This document shows, in pieces, positions 12,253-24,552 of a stretch of DNA of 64,000 nucleotides. Every line of letters begins with the position of its first letter. Positions within the stretch are counted from its first letter, which is position 1. The position numbers were made by a program, and so were the translations under genes. The DNA is taken from NCBI GenBank assembly GCA_014773175.1, contig VXCM01001272.1:49747-113746 (forward strand), read 5' to 3'. This DNA is from Lucifuga dentata. Lineage: Eukaryota > Chordata > Actinopteri > Ophidiiformes > Bythitidae. The notes beneath the pieces were generated by a model that was given only the letters and a program-made list of their open reading frames with translations, was not told the origin of the DNA and did no database searches.

Positions 12253-12943
12253 TCGGTTAAACCAGACACACAGAATGATGAACAACCCACCATGACAAAT
12301 GCTGTTTGCAGAATATGAAAACCAGCTGAGACAGACAATCACTGTGCGTGTCTGTGTGTGTGTGTGTGTGTGCATATACTTGCAGTAGATACACATATGC
12401 AGAGCATGCCATATTAGGCATGAAATCATGCATGAGGGCATGATTGAACATATATCCCATTCAGGATTTTCTTGATGAAATTCACATTAAACATTTAATG
12501 CATTTATTGTCTAATAATGAAATAATTTGAATAATTTGAGAACTCTTATATTACTAGCTAGAAACTGTAATATGTTTCTTTAAAGTATACTACTAGTATG
12601 CAATTATACTACTAGTACTATACTGTAAGTATACTATTAGTGTACTATTAACATGAAAGCAACACTTCCTAGAGGTGGTTTAAAAGTATAAACATTTCAG
12701 ATTATCATTTTACTGGAAAAATAATCCAAGAAGTGCTTGGTTACAGTCAATGGTAGCATTGCTTAGGTCAGATTAGTTTGAAGGTGTCTCAAGTTGGACA
12801 TTTTTCCTGCTTTTTTTGTAAGATGATAAATTTCATACACTGAACTTCCAACACAAATAATTATATAGCAAAGTTAGCCTTTCCATGTCCAATTGAAAAC
12901 CTTGTAAGACCTTAAAAACCCACTTAGAAATCTATTGAACTTC

Positions 12944-13113
12944 TTCTTCTTCTTCTTCTTCTTTTCCTTTCGGCTTTCCCTTCAGGGGTCACCACAGCGA
13001 ATCATCTGCCTCCATCTAACCCTATCCTCTGCCTCCTCTTCTCTCACACCAACTAACTTCATGTCCTCTTTCACTACATCCATAAATCTCCTCTTTGGTC
13101 TTCCTCTAGTCTA
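12944..13113 (-). mobile_element. LINE 3' tail, RTE/Expander-like, antisense
   Basis: A (CTT)n run at 12944-12962 leads into sequence matching the recurrent fish motif series TTTCGGC..TTCAGGGGTC.CCACAGCGAATCATC and then TCCATAAA.CTCCTCTTTGG.CTTCC. On the minus strand this is a LINE 3' end terminating in (GAA)n. Only the terminal ~170 bp remains. The specific family name is from memory and should be treated as tentative. Confidence 0.6.
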
Positions 13114-13116
13114 TTG

Positions 13117-14080
13117 AACTAAAGTTGGCAAAGTTGCCTGTAAGATATGCTAATTTATTATTGTGATACAAGAAATATATAAATGTTTTTTCGTGTCATT
13201 ACTTTGTATTTTGACAATCAACACAACAATGTTTTGTGTCATTCCTCTCATTACAGAGAACAAGATTTGTTTGTGAGAAAGACACTGATTGTGTTTATGA
13301 AAGTAACATCAACAGAAGGGTGACAGTATAAGGTAGGTCGGCTTAAGGATCGTTGCAGAGTCTGACTGGGGGTCCCAAAGAGGCTCTGCCATTGGATGGC
13401 AAAGGGGCACATTGCAGTGAGCAACATAAATAATAGTATAAAAAGAAGCATTATTTTTCTCCATAGCTAATCAGGATTTTTCAAAGAAATGAATTTGTCC
13501 ATCCCTCCTTTTACTTCCTAGTTTCATTCAAAGAGCTGATACACAAGGATGAATAGACGCGAGTGAGTAATAATATAATATATATAGTATTTAACAAATG
13601 CAAACAAACTATATGGTAAATATGTGCAATCATATGTAACCCACCCTAAAATAAGACTATAAAATAGCTTTAAATGACTAATGTTATCTCCATTAAACAT
13701 AATAGTAATAGCAGGATCACTGAGTAACTAAATAAACTTTAATTCAACCAAACATGAACCTGTTTTAATATGCAATCTCTTAACAAAATTATCAAGATAT
13801 AAAGCATAGTCTTCCTATTTCTAATAAGAATCAGACAAGAATGGTTCATTTTTTGCTTTGGTATAGACATTTTCCCGCAGTTTTGTGACAGTTGGCAGTG
13901 ATTGGCCGTAGCATCTCCTAGGTGACACCTGTACACTGTGTCGGCATTCATTCTTGAGCTGGCTGATGAAGGAGAAGGAACTGACCTTGGTTAGCTCAGC
14001 ATATTCAACTGTTTTTTATGCAAACTTGGGGATTCTTACAACAACTGCCGATAAGAGATTGTCTGTTTATAATATTGATT
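13117..14080. other. AT-rich non-coding stretch
   Basis: Unique AT-rich sequence with many stops. Nothing recognised. Confidence 0.55.
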
Positions 14081-14084
14081 ATAT

Positions 14085-14118
<34 letters not shown>

Positions 14119-14119
14119 A
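14085..14119. repeat. Compound (TA)n(CA)n
   Basis: A TA run joined directly to a CA run. Confidence 0.95.
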
Positions 14120-14235
14120 TGGCCAGTCCGACACTGGATCATTGTTGTCTGCTGTTCATTCCTCTCTCCTCTCTTTTCCTTTTTCCATCCTAAATTATTG
14201 TCACCTACATTACCATTGATCTTTATACTTTACCC

Positions 14236-14271
14236 CAGTCAGTCAGTCAGTCTCTCTCTCTCTCTCTCTCN

Positions 14272-14329
<58 letters not shown>

Positions 14330-14334
14330 AACAC
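14236..14334. repeat. Compound (CAGT)n-(CT)n-N-(CA)n
   Basis: Four CAGT units, a CT run to 14270, an N at 14271, then CA to 14334 with two CAAA interruptions. The N sits exactly at the change of repeat unit. Confidence 0.95.
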
Positions 14335-14609
14335 ATGCAAAGAAGCAGCCAGAAACCATAAGGATGCTATTTGCTGCAGGGAGCGTATGGAAGGGGAGGT
14401 TATTGATGTTTGCTCTCATACAGCCAAGGTCTAGGCCATGAATCCCCAACTGCAGCCTCCAGTGGCCTCAGACATTAGCAGCTTCAGATAAGAAATGAAA
14501 GATAGCCTGGCTGCATTATAGGAAAAACAGCTTCACAGCATTACCANCCCCCCCTCAATGAACACAAAGCATACACACAACACAAACATACAGTCAACCA
14601 CATAACACA

Positions 14610-14647
14610 CAGTTCATATACAGTCCATATACAGTCCAGATACAGCA
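14610..14647. repeat. 11-bp tandem repeat, three imperfect copies
   Basis: The unit ATACAGTCCAT recurs at 11-bp spacing with one substitution in the third copy. Confidence 0.7.
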
Positions 14648-15008
14648 GTGGTTCTGCATGCAAGTTGAAATGTGTGTGTGTGTGTGTGTTATTATGAATG
14701 AAGTTGTGTACCATGAGGTTTGTGTACTTGTGTACTTGTGTACGTAGATTTGAGATCAGATGCAGGAAATGAGAGTACAGTCATTTAATCAGGGAAGAGG
14801 AAATGATTGGAAAGGGAGATGAGGGAAGTGGAGAGCACATTACTGGGTAACCATCAATACAATATCACTGATAAATCAGCAAACAAGTCACTATGTTTTC
14901 TAATGAATGAATACAGGTAATAGTCAAAATGAAGGGTTATTACATTGGTACTGATTATTTCACTATATCATATGGCATGCAGCAAAATGACCACACAGCC
15001 ATTACTTC

Positions 15009-15205
15009 TGACCTTTGCCCTATGCTAATCTAGGGGTCAGAAGTCTGTCTCTGATGATTGCCTCTGGCCTCCTGCTTGGATCCCAAAGGTCAATAGAGTT
15101 TAAAGGTCAAGTTACAGCCTCTAAAGCCACTGGGCATGTGGTCTAAACCCATTCATAACTACCCACAACCCCCAAACAACAACAGGCTTTAATAGCCTCT
15201 GACCT
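15009..15205. promoter_or_regulatory. Cluster of nuclear-receptor half-sites, including a DR1-like pair
   Basis: TGACCTTTGCCCT at 15009-15021 is a DR1-like pair of the type bound by HNF4, PPAR/RXR or COUP-TF. AGGTCA occurs at 15087-15092 and 15104-15109, both preceded by AA, and TGACCT at 15200-15205. Binding is inference from motif only, and single half-sites are frequent by chance. Confidence 0.35.
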
Positions 15206-16503
15206 TTCACTCTACTGGCATGGAAACAGTGCTCTGCACCTGAACCATGAGCAACCTGAACATATTTTGGAGTTGTCAGTGGCAGTTTGAACAGAGATGG
15301 GGGCAGAGGTCACTCATCCTGTGAAAAATACACTTCCATATGAGAGGTTTCTGTGTCTGTAAAGACTAGGCCAATATCCCCTCTGTAGTAGACATTTGTG
15401 GAAACTTTCAAACTCAGTGTTCAAAAGTTAGTTAAAATAGAGTTTTGTTGTATATGGAATATGGATGGACCTATGGATCTAAAACAAAAGCAGCATGGCT
15501 GAAAAACTACAAAGTGATGGTAGAAGCCAGATTGAGATGCTGGTTGGCATGTTGTAAAAGAAAATGACACAAGATCCTTCACTTTAAGCTGTCAACAAAC
15601 CTTTTTTTTTTTTTTTTTTTTTAAATCACATTTTATTTCTAAGCCAGAAACAATAAGCACTTAAGGAAAATTAGGCATTTCTCACTCCTCTGATTGTTGA
15701 TTACATCTTCTTACTCCAATAAGTGTGTGGTTTTCTGTTGTGTAGCTGTTAGCACTGAACTGATTTTCAGCACTATTCTGGTCATGAGGATGTGCTTGTG
15801 CTTATTATGGGCTGATGTAGCATCTATGAGTAAGCATGCGTGTGGATGAAAGAAACCCATTACACTTACATACACACACACACACACACACATGAACACA
15901 CAAATAAACACGCAGTCTTGATTATCACTGCCAAGCTCCTTCATTATTTAATCAGAACCACTCTTTGCAGTGGCTAAATTATTGAGCAAGTGTATGTTCA
16001 TACAATCCCTTGGTGAAAGGTAGTACAAGGGTTTTCTGAGAAGCCACTACTTCCACACAGCAGCTATGCAACATGCTGTGCCTGGCCCTTCACTGTTCTC
16101 TTTTTTTTACTTCTCCTCTCTCTCTCTTGAGAAATGCTGTCACAAAGGAAACAAGAGAAATTGAGAGACAGTAACTGACGTGTTACATATTTCACAAACA
16201 GATTTGCTGTAAAGAACAGTAAAGGAGGAGCTCTTGGCATCGTCTGGAAGGCAAACACAGTCAAAAAGACAGAGGCACTAATTCAGTATGCAGATGGACA
16301 GGCAGACAGACAGATGGACTGAGGGAAGGACAGACAGATTTTCACTGCGTCCTCAAGGTGTCCCCCCCAGACAAGGCCATGGCCATCCAAATCTGACTGC
16401 CTCTGCAGCACAACCCCTTCCTGTGGCAGAGATCTGGAGGTCCAAGGGACCAACATGTTCTCTGATCACCCTGGCCTCCTGTCCTCCCAACTACTACTCC
16501 CCC

Positions 16504-16505
<2 letters not shown>
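15206..16505. other. Non-coding stretch with a poly(T) tract
   Basis: Poly(T) of about 21 at 15602-15622 and a short CA run near 15873-15900. No gene seen. Confidence 0.55.

Positions 16506-16536
<31 letters not shown>
16506..16536. repeat. (AC)n microsatellite
   Basis: Fifteen AC units within locally GC-rich sequence. The flanking open frames on both strands owe their length to the repeat and the GC content. Confidence 0.95.
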
Positions 16537-16538
<2 letters not shown>

Positions 16539-19500
16539 CCCGCCCACAGAGGAGGGCCCTCCCTGCAGGAGCCCAGTGACTCTTCCAGGGACCAGACAGG
16601 TGGCAAGAGCTGAGTGGGCACACGAATGCCAACCCACTGCCAAGGGCTCAGTGCCAGTTGGCATCCAGTTAACAGGCGTGCTCTCAATGTAGAGCACAGT
16701 GCACACATGAAGATAACAGACCTATACACAGGCACACACACAAGAGTGTCTTACTATACTTGTAAGGACTTTACATGCAGGAATACACATACACACACAT
16801 AAAGATATGTATCATGGTTTATGTCATGAGGCAGAGAGATCTCAATGAATTTTAATTCATATTTAAATAATGGCTTGTCTTTTAAGTCATTATTTTAAAG
16901 GTGCAGTTAAATAGTGCATTTCCATCCCTACAGCTTGTGTTAAGGTAAAGCTAAAGATCTTAAAGACTCTCTATACTGTTATATAGGCCGTTTGTGATCT
17001 GGTACGTGCCAAACAACGTGAGCATGTGTTGCAGAAATTAAAATGTGCAGAAGGATCTCAGTATCCTGGCCAGGAAGTGGAAGCATCAATGTGGATAAGC
17101 CATTGTTTCAACAGAAATTCAATGCCTGTACTGTATAATTAAACATTGTCCTCCTGTACTGGCAAACAGTAAAATATAGTGATTGGAATACTATGTCCTG
17201 TTTAACTTAGATGTATATAAACTTTCACTTTTCTGCCAAATTTAACCCAGTTTCAACCTAAATAATCAACCATCTGCAAACCAAAGTCATGCTTAGTGGA
17301 CGGTGAATGTCTCAATTAGATTTATATCTGTAATTAATATCCTAAACTTATAGGAGTGCAAGATCTGAAGTCCAGAAAGTTCAGAATTAATGTTAAAAAA
17401 CTACATTTTGGTTTGTTTTGAACGCAAAGCAGTGGTGAATTCTTGTCCTCTTCTGGCTGAAATTTATATGTAAATGTAGCAACAAAAGGATATAAAAGAA
17501 AATATAAAAAACTTTGGTAGATCTTTATCTCATCTCTCTCTCTCTTGTCTTGTGTACATAGTTGTTGAGTGAAAGTTGTTGCTTTAACTCAGTATGAACT
17601 TTTCACATTCTGAAAGCTTTCCAAGAGCTGAATATGAAATTGTAACTTTCAAAGGTTCTGTGCAGTTTAGAGAGTTGCACTATCCAACAGTAACAAATAG
17701 CTGGAAGTGACTCAAAAAATAAATACATTTTACTCAAATTTGAAATTTCAAATCCAATGCCAAAGCTTCATTTTACCGATCACTAAAAACATTGGAAAAC
17801 AAAATTCTAATTCATTTGTCTGGTGGCACAGATCGCACCCCACACAGAGACGTGCATACCCTCTCACACATGGCTCTGGCAGATTTTGCAGCATGTGTGT
17901 TGATCACCATATGCCATCTAAAAGAGAGGCCTCATCTCTTTAACAACAGACTGTCTGCATTAGACACCCACACATCATGTCTTCTCAATGAGTGATTCTA
18001 ACTTTGTCTCTCTTTACAAAGAAGAAAAAAGTAAGAATAAGGTTGCTCTTTTATACAAATGCACACACCGCACATACTGTGCCTCTGAAATATACGATGG
18101 CACAATGCCCACTGTGAAGGTGAGGTGAGGTGCTATCAGATCTGCCAGCAGATCCCTCTGTAGTGTCGAAAAAAAAAGACCACTTAATATTTTGGGTTTT
18201 GGGCCATACCCTTTGTCAAAGAGAGTGGACCAGCACTACAAGTAATGCACACCCGCCTGTTTGCACACATGTATTTGTGCAGATCTGTGTATTTGAACAG
18301 GCATTAATCACATGTGAGCCCGAATGGGTTAAGGCAATGAAAATTCTACTGACTGTGTATGTAGTCTCTAATTATAAACAGGCCTACTTGTCTATTCAGC
18401 TCAAACTGACAAATTGACAAGAACAGTTGTCTTCTCTTCTCTCTGGAGACATTATACTTTGATAGAGACAGTGTGTTTCCTGTTCAGAGCAGAACAGAAA
18501 GTGTCATAATATGTTTCTCAATAGTGTTATATATGACAGTACATTTACTGGAGACTTTATAAGATGGAGATGAACTTGTTTTGTTACTTTACTAATTCAT
18601 AAGGCATAAGAACTGCTGTATCAGTGTCTCCATACTGATACACTGCAGCAGGGTGCCTAGTTTAATGAACCATGATGGCAATGGACAATGATCTTACAGA
18701 CTTATTATGCTATAGTCCAACACAGTCCTGGGCAGGCAGACAGCAAAACATATAGAAATATGTAAATTCGAACAAGAGTAGAGAGAGTTTCTTAACTAAT
18801 GTGGTATTTAATAGACTGTTTGATAATTTTATCTCTGAAAACTGTAGCTGTCTAGAGCTCCTGCAGCTCAAACAGGGCTGTACTTTTTTAAAGGGGTGAT
18901 CTTCTGCTCTCTCTCTCTTTCCCTCCCTAATGCTATTCAACTATGTCCTCCAAATTTTTCTCTACTCCCTCCAATTTTCTTTAGTTCATCTCCCCTGCGT
19001 GCATTCACACCAACACTGCTTGCTTTTGCCTACATTTTACTCTAAAAACCATCTCCTTTCTTCTTCTCAGAGATTAAGCTACTTAAACATTAAGGAGTGT
19101 CTCCAGCTCACCATTGCACATTTTAATTCATTGCCCACGCTGTAAGTGCCTAACTGGCATTTCCCACACACATGCACGCACTCATGAATGCACGCACACA
19201 CACATGCAGAGTTCTGCAATAAACATGTCGACCTATGGCAGCAGAGGGGGCGTTGGGAGGATAACCGTTACAAAACTAACACTGCTTAATGGCTTTCTAT
19301 TCTCTCCTGTTTCAGTCAGGAGCCTCCTTCAGCAGTGTGCTTAGTCTTTACTCCCTTCCCTTTCTCCTTGCCTCCCCCTCCTCCTCCTGCTCTTGAGAGA
19401 GGTCCTGTCCTGGGCCAGTAGAATTGTGGCTGACCTTTCACCCCTGCTCACTAATTACAGCACCATGGTGACACTTGAAGTACCTTGTCGCTCCCACTAT

Positions 19501-21156
19501 CACAAAAAGTGAGCGTGTGTGCACATACAAAGACACAGACACACACTCTTCAGCCTAAAAATATACAGTATCAGCACCTACGCATACTTTTACATTCGTA
19601 CATTTGTTGAGAACAAACGCACATGAAGACGCATGCGCAAAGACATTTGTATGCATGTCCACACACATGCACACATATATTCATGCACATATGCATGCAC
19701 GCACACACACAATTTCAGCTAGCTTGCTCAAAGAAGTTATGTGGAGCCTCTTTTCAGCATGAATGGCAATGGGATCCCTCTGACCTAGCTATTACAATAG
19801 ACACCCACTGCCCCTCCCACCTCCTTCTTTTCCTCTACAACCACCAAGCCCCCCCACCCCTCAGCCCAGCTTTGCCCCATCCAGCTCTCCATCCTCTTTT
19901 CTCATTCTTTCAGTCTTGTTTACAGAAGGCAGACGGGAGAACAAGGAGGTTGAATTTTAAGTCTTTCTGTCTGCCAGTTACAACGGCCTCCCTCCTCTTA
20001 CATCCCTCATCCTCAGCAGGGCCAGCACCCTGACACCTCTGGGCTCTGCCCCCTGTCCTCTCAGGCTTGCTCCAAGCCCAAGATAAATTTGACATTCTGT
20101 ATCATGGAGCAAGACTGCACAGTCCACTCTTGCCAAGAATTTATGTATATGTGTGTTTTTAAAATCACTTCACATATGGAATCCACAAAAATGCTGGGCC
20201 AGATGATCAGATCTCCCATTTAAAAATGAGTGTGCTCCCACGTGACATCACTGTTGCAGACAGATCAGACAATGTTCATGTGAAAACTTTAATGGCAAGG
20301 TTTTTTTTTCTTTTTTTTTTTGAAGCCGTATTATTGTTGCATGGTAATGCATGGTGAAAATGCTGATTGATTTGATAAGTTTGACAGTCGGGTGCATTCA
20401 TGTGGTGATTCGTAAAACAGGCACTCATTAGTGTGGTGTCTGGTCCATTTCCTCTGCACGCAACACACACATTATTAATTAAACACATGTCAGGATGACT
20501 GTTTGAATCATATCACATCAGAAGCTCATATCGGTCTTAATGATTCTGTTTATTATATGTGTAAACATTCGTGAGGTTTAAATCTGTAACAGTCTGTACG
20601 ATCAACTCAACTTCATTACTGGGCTTCAATTGCTTACTTCCATCACAGCTGGGTGACCATTTGTGAAACCTACTAGTAAAAAATAGTTTAAAAAGTAGTC
20701 ACAATGTGGAAAATTCCTATAAATTTCACTGGAGCTTTAGCCATCAAATTATCAGAACATCTTAGATAGGGAATCAAATTCACCTTCTTTTCCCTCATGT
20801 CATCTATATAGAAAGTTGCTTGATTATTTCAGGTTAAGGTATGTGAGATAAAGTGGCTTAGCTCAGGAAGAAGGACGAAGAGACTTTCATTTCTGTTAGG
20901 CAAGCAGAAGATTGACCTTTGAACCACTTGTACAGAACAACAATAGGCTCTGTCGTCATGGCCAGGGCGGTAAAAAAGAAATATATGCTCTGAAAAATCT
21001 AATTTCTCAGTTTCATGCCTTCAACTGTCATTATCTGTCTGACTGACCACCTGTCTGCCTCTCCCCCCTTTTCTCTCTGCATTTGGAGAGCAAACGCTGT
21101 GACAGTCAGTGTGACAGGCGACATTCAGGGACTCAAGACAAACTGGATCAATTATT

Positions 21157-21157
<1 letters not shown>
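16537..21157. other. Unique non-coding stretch
   Basis: Mostly AT-rich at 16800-18900 and more mixed afterwards, with short CA-rich patches near 19180-19205 and 19660-19710. I found no exon with paired splice signals and coding-like composition, and no repeat family I recognise. Confidence 0.5.

Positions 21158-21194
<37 letters not shown>
21158..21194. repeat. (GT)n microsatellite
   Basis: About 18 GT units. Confidence 0.96.
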
Positions 21195-21196
<2 letters not shown>

Positions 21197-21595
21197 AGCA
21201 GTGTCTAACAGGTGGAAGTCTCTGGCTGCTCTTCTTTGGAACAGTTAGGGAAACAAATGGTATTTCCTTTCCAAAGGGAGGGGGACAGATACAATGTAGA
21301 CTGTTAGAAGAGCTGAAGACAGAATAATACAGGAAAAGAGAAGTGTGGGGAGGTAGAGGGGGGAAAGAAAAAGAATACCACAGAGGCCACCAGAGAAACT
21401 ACAAAGAGAATGATGTAAGAAGAAAAGAAAGATAGAAATATAGAGACAGACAGAGAGACGTAAATGTACATAGATGTAGAAAATTAGGATATGCTAATAC
21501 TGGTGGAAACGATGATGAGGGCTGGATTTTTCTCTCCTTGCCTGATGGCAGCGTGCTTTGGGATCAGTTATGGATGTCACAAAATGTTCACACCT

Positions 21596-21639
21596 CCCCC
21601 CCCCCCNCCCCCCCCTTCTTTTTTCTGTCTATCTGCCTG

Positions 21640-21671
<32 letters not shown>

Positions 21672-21672
21672 A
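21596..21672. repeat. poly(C) with an N, then (CA)n
   Basis: A C tract is interrupted by N 21607. A short pyrimidine stretch and a CA run (21647-21672) follow. The gap is in the homopolymer. Confidence 0.9.
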
Positions 21673-21744
21673 TTGAGGCACGCTTGTCAAGATGGTAAGT
21701 CCTTATGGCACTGAGTGCTCTTGTGTGCAGCAGGTAGAGCATCT

Positions 21745-21879
21745 ATTATGTATGCCCCACCTTTACATGGGTCAGTGCCACACGCACACACACATGCACA
21801 TACGCACACACNATTATGTATGCCCCACCTTTACATGGGTCAGTGCCACACGCACACACACATGCACATACGCACACAC
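21745..21879. repeat. 67-bp direct duplication around a single N (assembly artefact)
   Basis: Copy 21745-21811, N at 21812, copy 21813-21879, identical. Confidence 0.9.
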
Positions 21880-21983
21880 ATATGCACACACTGAGACAGA
21901 GGCATGCATACAGTGGTCCACAGTCACCAGAGCCTTTAGTCAAATGCCAGGAAAGCTGTCTCAAGGGCTAAAACCATATCTGG

Positions 21984-21985
<2 letters not shown>

Positions 21986-22020
<35 letters not shown>
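21986..22020. repeat. (AC)n microsatellite
   Basis: Seventeen AC units, then GCATGCACGC. Confidence 0.95.
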
Positions 22021-22023
<3 letters not shown>

Positions 22024-22573
22024 TGCACGCACACACGCATGCACCTAGCTCTCAGACAATGTGTTTCCGTTATAAGTGTGGCATCCCGTTGCTCTGTTAA
22101 CACCCTGCTCCCTCTCGTTTTCATTTTCAGACAGAGAGATAGGAGGCATGCAGAGAGTGTGAGATTTACAGATAGAGAGCAGGCACGGAGGTGGAGAAGG
22201 TAACGTCACGATTCAACGAAAAATAAATGACTGCTGAATGATTCATCCTCAAAGAGAGGAAGGAAAGAAGGACACAGCAAGAAAAAGAGACACCATTCCC
22301 CCAACACCCCCATTTCTCCATTACTTTAACTCCACCCATCCTGCTTTTTATTCTTTGCTTTCTTTCTTTCTCTTCTTCTCATATGAGGTACATAGGTACA
22401 TCTTGCTTATCTCTCTTTTTCCTCTTTTATCTTTGTTTGAACATATCCGTCTCCTCTATATCCCGTGCTATCCCATTCTTCTCTCTTATCTTTGTAAATC
22501 CATGTTGTGCTTGTGTTTATATGGTTTCGCTTCACATCCTTCAATTCTCTCTCCCCTCTGCTCAGTTTGACCC

Positions 22574-22575
<2 letters not shown>

Positions 22576-22616
<41 letters not shown>
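22576..22616. repeat. (CT)n microsatellite
   Basis: About 20 CT units. Confidence 0.96.
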
Positions 22617-22621
<5 letters not shown>

Positions 22622-22699
22622 TACTGAATGTCCTCTTTCTCCTTCTCTATTGTGCTGACGGCAGAGCCAAAAGAGGCACGCTGTGTGTGCGTGTGTGTA

Positions 22700-22709
22700 G
22701 GTCGTAAAC

Positions 22710-22756
<47 letters not shown>

Positions 22757-22767
22757 NGGTCGTAAAC

Positions 22768-22812
<45 letters not shown>
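22700..22812. repeat. ~55-bp direct duplication around a single N, with (GT)n (assembly artefact)
   Basis: GGTCGTAAACGTGTGTGTGT begins both at 22700 and at 22758, either side of N 22757, and each copy runs into a GT tract. The two copies differ by one GT unit, so the true repeat length is unknown. Confidence 0.88.
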
Positions 22813-22813
<1 letters not shown>

Positions 22814-24252
22814 TGAAACTCTGACCCTCTAATCAGTGTGAGGAGAAACAGAGAAGGACTTGTGCTGCCCAGCAGGGTCAGGGGCCGTGAAGAGTCAGCC
22901 ATTACCCTCTTTCACCGAGACACACACATACACACACACACACAATTCCTGGGCTTCACGCCCAGTGAGGCATCTGCCGCTCAACAGACAGTCTTGTGTA
23001 CAACAGCCCTGCTTGAAACACACACTAGACACACGCATGCAAACACACACTGAAGAATAGATAGGAAAGACCAACCCACTCTGTATCTGTGTAGTGTTTA
23101 ACTGCTCCAACCCCAGGTCTCCATATCAGCTGGGTCTCATCTATCACAGCCCCCCCCCACACACCCCTTATGAGACCATTTCAGTTTGTGTTGACATGGC
23201 TCTTGCTTGCTGACTGCTTTGGAGTACAGGGGAAGTAGGTTGTGCAAACACCACCTAATATGACTCATTCACTTCTAAAGAAATCTCCATCCACGGCACC
23301 CACATTCACAAACACTCAAGCATGCACACACACGCACACAGACACACACACACAAAATGAAGGGATTGTATGAACTGTCAGACAGAGGTAACTGGTAATG
23401 ACATTATCATTAATCTACAGTAGTGGCAGTTCCTTACAAGCTCTACGGTCTGACAGCCCACTCTGGAAGCTTTAGATCTGACACACATTAACATCTCTCA
23501 TATCTCTCACACATACAGGCCCATTCTGCATAATCACCTGCACACACTGACATACGCACTGTATACATGCTGTATACATGCCCATTGCATACAGTATAGA
23601 GCGGGAGAAGCCCAGCGAGGAAGACTCCTGTATTCCTCTTCTTAGCTTGTGTTTTATTCATCCTACATACAGTCCTGTCATCAACTTCCACTCTAGGCTG
23701 GTGACTGAGAAAATAGGATGTCCTTGCTTTGTAAGTTCCAAGGTAAATGGCCTAAAGATTTATGACTATTAGCTAAACTTACAATCGATTAATCACATTC
23801 TTCTTACATTAAGCCCAAAGGACCAGCCTGCCCTGATGAGAGAGAAATGGAGCAGAGAGTGTTGTCCTCCAGGATGATTAGGGAGGCGTTTGAGTGATCG
23901 ATTACAGACGCTGATTGTCATCATTGTTGTAATCATCATTGTCGTCATGATCCTACAGCGTGTATTCTTATCACCCATATGTTCGTTAAAAACACAGTCT
24001 CTCCTTTTGTTCCCTGTTTAATCCTATCATCTCTCCTGACCTCGGCTTTCTTCTGTCCCTCTCTTTTCTGTTCTGCTCTCCTACTTCTCTTCTTCTCTCC
24101 TCCCCTTCCCAGCCACCTCCTGATCACTCCACTCTTCTCTACTGCCCCATGTGACAGTCTCACAGAGTTCCCTATGGAGTAAAAGAAAGGCCAGCTTAAC
24201 ATTGTAGCAGCTTGGCAACCAGGCACTAAAGAGAGGGGGTGTTCAAAAAAAA
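22813..24252. other. Non-coding stretch
   Basis: Short CA patches at 22921-22943 and 23330-23355, a C homopolymer at 23150-23158, and unique sequence. Around 23800-23960 there is moderately complex sequence ending in ATCATTGTTG-type repeats. No gene is supported. Confidence 0.5.
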
Positions 24253-24253
24253 N

Positions 24254-24290
<37 letters not shown>
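24253..24290. repeat. (CT)n microsatellite preceded by an N
   Basis: An A run ends at N 24253 and a pure CT run follows. The gap lies at the repeat junction. Confidence 0.93.
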
Positions 24291-24294
<4 letters not shown>

Positions 24295-24356
24295 TGATTC
24301 TCTCCTCTAAGCTTGCTGATGGTGGTGGGTCAGCCACCCTGGCTGAGTGGAACTCA

Positions 24357-24507
24357 TTACAGAGTCCCTTCATTTCCATTCTGAGTGGGGCCTGTAGAGA
24401 GACCGCGCACCAGGGCATTGAGGTGCACCCGCATAGGGAACAGGGCGAACACATTGAGCAAGACACCACTTATGAAGAGTGACAGCCAACAGAAACAGCC
24501 TTTAATA
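24357..24507 (-). CDS. Weak candidate terminal exon with a hydrophobic segment
   Basis: On the minus strand a long pyrimidine tract (24552-24515) ends at an AG, after which one frame is open for about 50 codons to a TAA at 24357. Third positions are G/C-rich across the middle (codons such as GTG, GCC, CTG, CGC). The peptide has a membrane-like run, FCWLSLFISGVLLNVFALF, followed by MRVHLNALVRGL. No protein family is recognised. A conserved non-coding element or chance would look similar. Confidence 0.22.
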
Positions 24508-24552
24508 CTCCCACAGAGGAATAAGAAGGGGTTGGGGGGGAGGGGGGGCAGG

